A stretch of 64,000 bases of DNA, taken from assembly GCF_000763905.1 (NCBI RefSeq), contig NZ_JRKN01000005.1:62001-126000 (forward strand), in the 5' to 3' direction. The translations under genes and the position numbers were made by a program. The notes below the pieces were generated by a model. The model made no database searches. It saw only the letters and a list, made by a program, of their open reading frames with translations, and was not told the origin of the DNA. Numbering within the stretch: position 1 is the stretch's first letter; every line of letters begins with the position of its first letter. Positions 61,280-64,000 of this stretch are shown here, in pieces. This DNA is from Paracoccus halophilus (GTDB taxonomy: Bacteria; Pseudomonadota; Alphaproteobacteria; Rhodobacterales; Rhodobacteraceae).

Positions 61280-62395
61280 TCAAAACAGTGTCGCCAGGGT
61301 TTCTTCGGCGATGGAAAAGGCGGTCGAGGCACCGCAACCGGCGGTGACAATGACCAGGCGGGTATCGTCATCCGGCGCATCCGCGAAATAGGTCTGCGCA
61401 TCGGACGAGGCATAGGTGCCGATCCAGCGGTCGGTGATGGAAAAGCCGCCGGTCGCGATGACGCGATCGAATTCCGCGGCGATCAGTGTATCGACTGCGG
61501 CGGGCTGAAAGGGATCGGGCGTTGCGGCATAGTGATGGCTGTCGCCCACGACAAGGCTGCCATCGGCCGATTGCACGGCGATCAGATGGACGCCATTGGA
61601 CAGGTATTCGGGCTGCTCGGCCTCGATGACCTGTTTCAGGGCCTGCGCCTCGGGCAGTTCGGCATAGCCCAGATAGCGCACCAGCGACAGATCCGACATC
61701 ACCGCCGCGCCCAGTTGCAAGGGCGTTTCAGGCGTCAGCCGCAGCATGTGCAGCTTGCAGCGGGTCACGTCACGCGCGGCGATCCGGTCGGAAAACAGCG
61801 TGGTGAAATCGTCGCCGGGGCACACCACAACCTTCGCTGCCTCGATCACGCCGGATGACGTCTCGACCTTCGGCGTCTGGACATTTTGGACCGTGGTGTT
61901 CCACAGGAAATCGACCCCTTCGGCACGCAGCCATGCCGCCAGCGCGGGAATGGCGCTGCGCGATTCCACCCTGATCTCATGCGGCGAATAAAGCGCCGAG
62001 CGGATATTGCCGGCGCGCAGGGCCGGGCTGATCGCGCCGGCCTCGCCCGCGGTCAGCCTGCGGCAGCCTTCGCCCATCTCGGTCTGCAGAAAGGCATCCA
62101 GAACCGCCTCGGCCTCGGGGCGCTGCGCGGTGACGACCAGGCCCTGATGCAGAGCCTCGATCCCGGCCGCAGGCGCCACCTCGGCCCAGATATCGCGGCT
62201 GCGGCGGGCGTGACGCCAGATCGCGCCGGATTGCTGGCCGGTCACGGTGACAAAGCCGAAATTGCGGATCGAGGCGCCATTGGCCTGATTGTCGCGGTCC
62301 AGCACCACCACGGATTTGCCCGCCCGGCGGGCGATCAGCGCATGGGCAAGTCCCAGAATGCCCGCACCGACCACTGCAAGATCGTATTGCTTCAC
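61280..62395 (-). CDS. FAD-dependent amine/aminophosphonate oxidoreductase (TIGR03364-like)
   Basis: 371 aa from GTG 62395 (GTGA overlap with the LysR stop); no in-frame ATG fits. DAO-type FAD fold: YDLAVVGAGILGLAHALIAR (GxGxxG), then DRDNQANGASIRNFGFVTVT, and near the C-terminus RLVIVTAGCGASTAFSIAEE. It matches the phosphonate-linked family TIGR03364, proposed to oxidise aminophosphonates; some members are reported to act on N-methylated 2-aminoethylphosphonate. Its product would be phosphonoacetaldehyde, the PhnX substrate next door. That would bypass the PhnW transaminase. The exact substrate is inference. Confidence 0.87.
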   Translation of the reverse strand: MKQYDLAVVGAGILGLAHALIARRAGKSVVVLDRDNQANGASIRNFGFVTVTGQQSGAIWRHARRSRDIWAEVAPAAGIEALHQGLVVTAQRPEAEAVLDAFLQTEMGEGCRRLTAGEAGAISPALRAGNIRSALYSPHEIRVESRSAIPALAAWLRAEGVDFLWNTTVQNVQTPKVETSSGVIEAAKVVVCPGDDFTTLFSDRIAARDVTRCKLHMLRLTPETPLQLGAAVMSDLSLVRYLGYAELPEAQALKQVIEAEQPEYLSNGVHLIAVQSADGSLVVGDSHHYAATPDPFQPAAVDTLIAAEFDRVIATGGFSITDRWIGTYASSDAQTYFADAPDDDTRLVIVTAGCGASTAFSIAEETLATLF

Positions 62396-63309
62396 TTGGT
62401 TTCTCCATTCGTTTCGCGATGCGTTTCGGTGCCGGTCGCGATCTCGAAAAAGGCCTCGATCGCAGCGACCAGCTGCATGTTTTCGGGCGCGGTGACGTAA
62501 TGCCCGGCGGCCAGCGTCGGATCGTTCAGCGGCACGATCACCAGATCGGCGCGGCCGGCGATCTCGCCCTCCAGCGCGATGCCCACGCCGATACCGGCAC
62601 CGACCGCATCGGCCATCGAGGACCACGAGCCGACCTCGACCATGGTCTGCAGCCTGACCCCGGCGCTGTTCGCCGCCCTCTCGAAGATCAGCCTGGTGCC
62701 CGAACTGGCCTCGCGCCGCACGATCGGATAATCGGTGATGTCCCGCCACGCGACGCCGGTTCGCGCCTGCGCCACCAGCGGGTGATCGGTCGGCACCATC
62801 AGCACGACACGCTCCTGCCGCAGCAGGCGGCTGAAATGGCCCGCCGGCGGTTCGGCGGCGGTGACCAGCGCGATATCCGTCAGGTTTTCATCCAGCCGCC
62901 GGATCAGATCCTGCGAGGCCATGCAGCGCGCCTCGATCCGGATGCGCGGATAGCGGCGGACGAATTCGGAGATCAGCGGCATGGCGAACTGATGCGCGGA
63001 ATAGCCGATGCGCAGAACGCCGCTTTCCAGCATCCGCTGATCGTTCAGCATCTGCTCGATATCGTCGCTCAGCGCCAGGGCCGCGCGCACCTTTTGAAAG
63101 ACCTCGGCGCCCAGCGGGGTCAGCTGAAAGCTTTTGCCCTTGCGCAGGAAAAGCTGCGCCCGCGCCAGGTTTTCCATCGCCCGAACCTGGGTCGAGACCG
63201 ACGGCTGCGACATGCGCAGATCCTGGGCGGCATCGATCACGGTGCCGGTGCGGGCGACCGCCTCGAAGGCGCGCATCTGGCTGAGGGTCAGTCGGGGATT
63301 ATAGGCCAT
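62392..63309 (-). CDS. LysR-family regulator of phosphonate use
   Basis: 305 aa. The winged HTH reads LTLSQMRAFEAVARTGTVID and AAQDLRMSQPSVSTQVRAME (about 8-47). The effector domain has SGVLRIGYSAHQFAMPLISE and DAVGAGIGVGIALEGE. Members of this branch sit beside aminoethylphosphonate genes. It is the first gene of an operon with the FAD oxidoreductase and phnX and diverges from the binding-protein gene; the T-N11-A box at 63356-63372 lies between them. An aminophosphonate co-inducer is likely by context. Confidence 0.9.
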   Translation of the reverse strand: MAYNPRLTLSQMRAFEAVARTGTVIDAAQDLRMSQPSVSTQVRAMENLARAQLFLRKGKSFQLTPLGAEVFQKVRAALALSDDIEQMLNDQRMLESGVLRIGYSAHQFAMPLISEFVRRYPRIRIEARCMASQDLIRRLDENLTDIALVTAAEPPAGHFSRLLRQERVVLMVPTDHPLVAQARTGVAWRDITDYPIVRREASSGTRLIFERAANSAGVRLQTMVEVGSWSSMADAVGAGIGVGIALEGEIAGRADLVIVPLNDPTLAAGHYVTAPENMQLVAAIEAFFEIATGTETHRETNGETK

Positions 63310-63355
63310 GGCGTCCTGCGGGCGGTTTGCGACGGTTTCGTGACGAAGGGCTTAT

Positions 63356-63372
63356 ATTAGACAATACCTAAT
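63356..63372. promoter_or_regulatory. LysR-type binding box in the divergent phosphonate promoter
   Basis: ATTAG ACAATAC CTAAT (63356-63360 and 63368-63372) is a T-N11-A-type inverted repeat 47 bases upstream of the LysR start. AT-rich bases follow toward the binding-protein gene (TAATAACTAACC, TTAAACATATACA), fitting a divergent promoter region. Confidence 0.65.
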
Positions 63373-63483
63373 AACTAACCTTGTCATTAAACATATACAT
63401 CGCCGTGATAGCCGATTCCAAGTGAACATTTGGCGACAGAATCGCTGCTGGCGCCCTTGCAGGAAAAGACAATGAGGTTACCG

Positions 63484-64000
63484 ATGAATCCGATGCGTAT
63501 ATGCCTTGCCGCCCTGATCGCCGCCGGAATTGCCCCGGCGGCACAGGCGCAGCAAACGACGCTGACCGTCTATACCGCCTTCGAGGCCGAGGACCTGCAG
63601 CGCTACAAGGAAGCTTTCGAGGCCGAGAATCCCGATATCTCGATCGAATGGGTCCGCGATTCGACCGGCATCATCACCGCCAAGCTGCTGGCGGAAAAGG
63701 ACAACCCCGTTGCGGATGCGATCTGGGGCCTGGCCGCCAGCTCGCTTCTGCTGATGAAGTCCGAAGGCATGCTGGAGCCCTATGCCCCCAAGGGGGTCGA
63801 GGCGCTGGATGCGCGTTTCGTCGATACCTCGCAGCCGCCCGCCTGGATCGGGCTGGACGCCTGGATCGCGGCGCTTTGCGTGAACACGATCGAGCTTGAA
63901 AAGACCGGCGCGCCGGTTCCGGCGAGCTGGGAAGACCTGACCAGGCCCGAATACGAAGGCATGGTCGCGATGCCCAATCCGGCCTCGTCCGGCACCGGCT
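63484..64000 (+). CDS. 2-Aminoethylphosphonate-type ABC substrate-binding protein, N-terminal part
   Basis: The frame runs off the right edge after 172 codons. ATG 63484 has GAGG six bases ahead; an in-frame ATG at 63472, with AGGA seven bases ahead, is also possible. The signal peptide ICLAALIAAGIAPAAQAQ is clear. The mature part starts TTLTVYTAFEAEDLQRYKEA and DISIEWVRDSTGIITAKLLA, then ADAIWGLAASSLLLMKSEGM and YEGMVAMPNPASSGTG. This is the iron/aminoethylphosphonate binding-protein cluster, subfamily PhnS-like (TIGR03261 type). Divergence from the phosphonate LysR supports phosphonate over iron. The ATPase and permease genes probably lie beyond the window. Confidence 0.85.
   Translation, partial: MNPMRICLAALIAAGIAPAAQAQQTTLTVYTAFEAEDLQRYKEAFEAENPDISIEWVRDSTGIITAKLLAEKDNPVADAIWGLAASSLLLMKSEGMLEPYAPKGVEALDARFVDTSQPPAWIGLDAWIAALCVNTIELEKTGAPVPASWEDLTRPEYEGMVAMPNPASSGTG

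Overview
The window looks like chromosomal DNA of a high-GC alphaproteobacterium of the Rhodobacterales, most likely Paracoccus or a close relative. The base composition, the dense ATGA/GTGA gene overlaps, the Rhodobacterales-type conserved families (DUF1178, DUF2794, DUF2478), the Kdo transferase of a Gram-negative envelope and housekeeping genes (rpe, pyrB, plsY, cca, hslO) all point that way. The genus is inference; no rRNA or tRNA is present to fix it.

Layout. 1-8.6 kb: the start of an oxidoreductase gene, a strong palindromic operator, then a LacI-type regulator heading a sugar operon (xylose isomerase, a TIM-barrel sugar isomerase, a Gfo/Idh/MocA dehydrogenase and a ribose-type ABC importer). 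8.7-12.6 kb: heme use, hmuSTUV. 12.6-17.5 kb: TcyP-type symporter, periplasmic glucan protein OpgG/D, NADP-type glutamate dehydrogenase. 17.7-21 kb: an MFS siderophore importer coupled to a TonB-dependent receptor. 21.3-22.8 kb: an unassigned exported protein. 22.9-27.9 kb: an RND efflux pump, its adaptor and a TetR regulator. 28.0-29.3 kb: nested, decayed IS elements. 29.3-31.4 kb: two L,D-transpeptidases flanking a CAP-domain lipoprotein. 31.5-39.96 kb: housekeeping genes (RNA methyltransferase, ABC exporter, CCA transferase, NUDIX hydrolase, Hsp33, rpe, Kdo transferase). 39.97-47.7 kb: a siderophore block with an iron-complex ABC importer, an esterase and an EntF-like NRPS. 47.9-55.05 kb: cytochrome b561, DUF2794, crotonase, AEC transporter, TusA, DUF2478, SUMT, pyrB, a dihydroorotase-like gene and plsY. 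55.2-60.45 kb: a decayed region holding a deleted IS3 element, a broken acyl-CoA catabolic cluster, IS5/IS1182 fragments and a truncated permease. 60.5-64.0 kb: a phosphonate locus (phnX, FAD oxidoreductase, LysR regulator, binding protein cut by the window end).

Three themes tie the window together. First, iron: a heme route, an MFS-linked siderophore route and an ABC-linked catecholate-type route sit within 40 kb. The NRPS has a serine-specific adenylation code identical to EntF, but no 2,3-dihydroxybenzoate genes are in the window. Second, catabolic modules with their own regulators and importers: the xylA-type sugar operon and the phosphonate locus. Third, genome decay: IS fragments of the same two families (IS5 and IS1182) occur at 28-29 kb and 59.4-60.1 kb. 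The second site borders a fatty-acid-type cluster with two frameshifts, an in-frame SDR/CoA-transferase chimera and a truncated acyl-CoA ligase.

No CRISPR array, prophage, tRNA or rRNA was seen.
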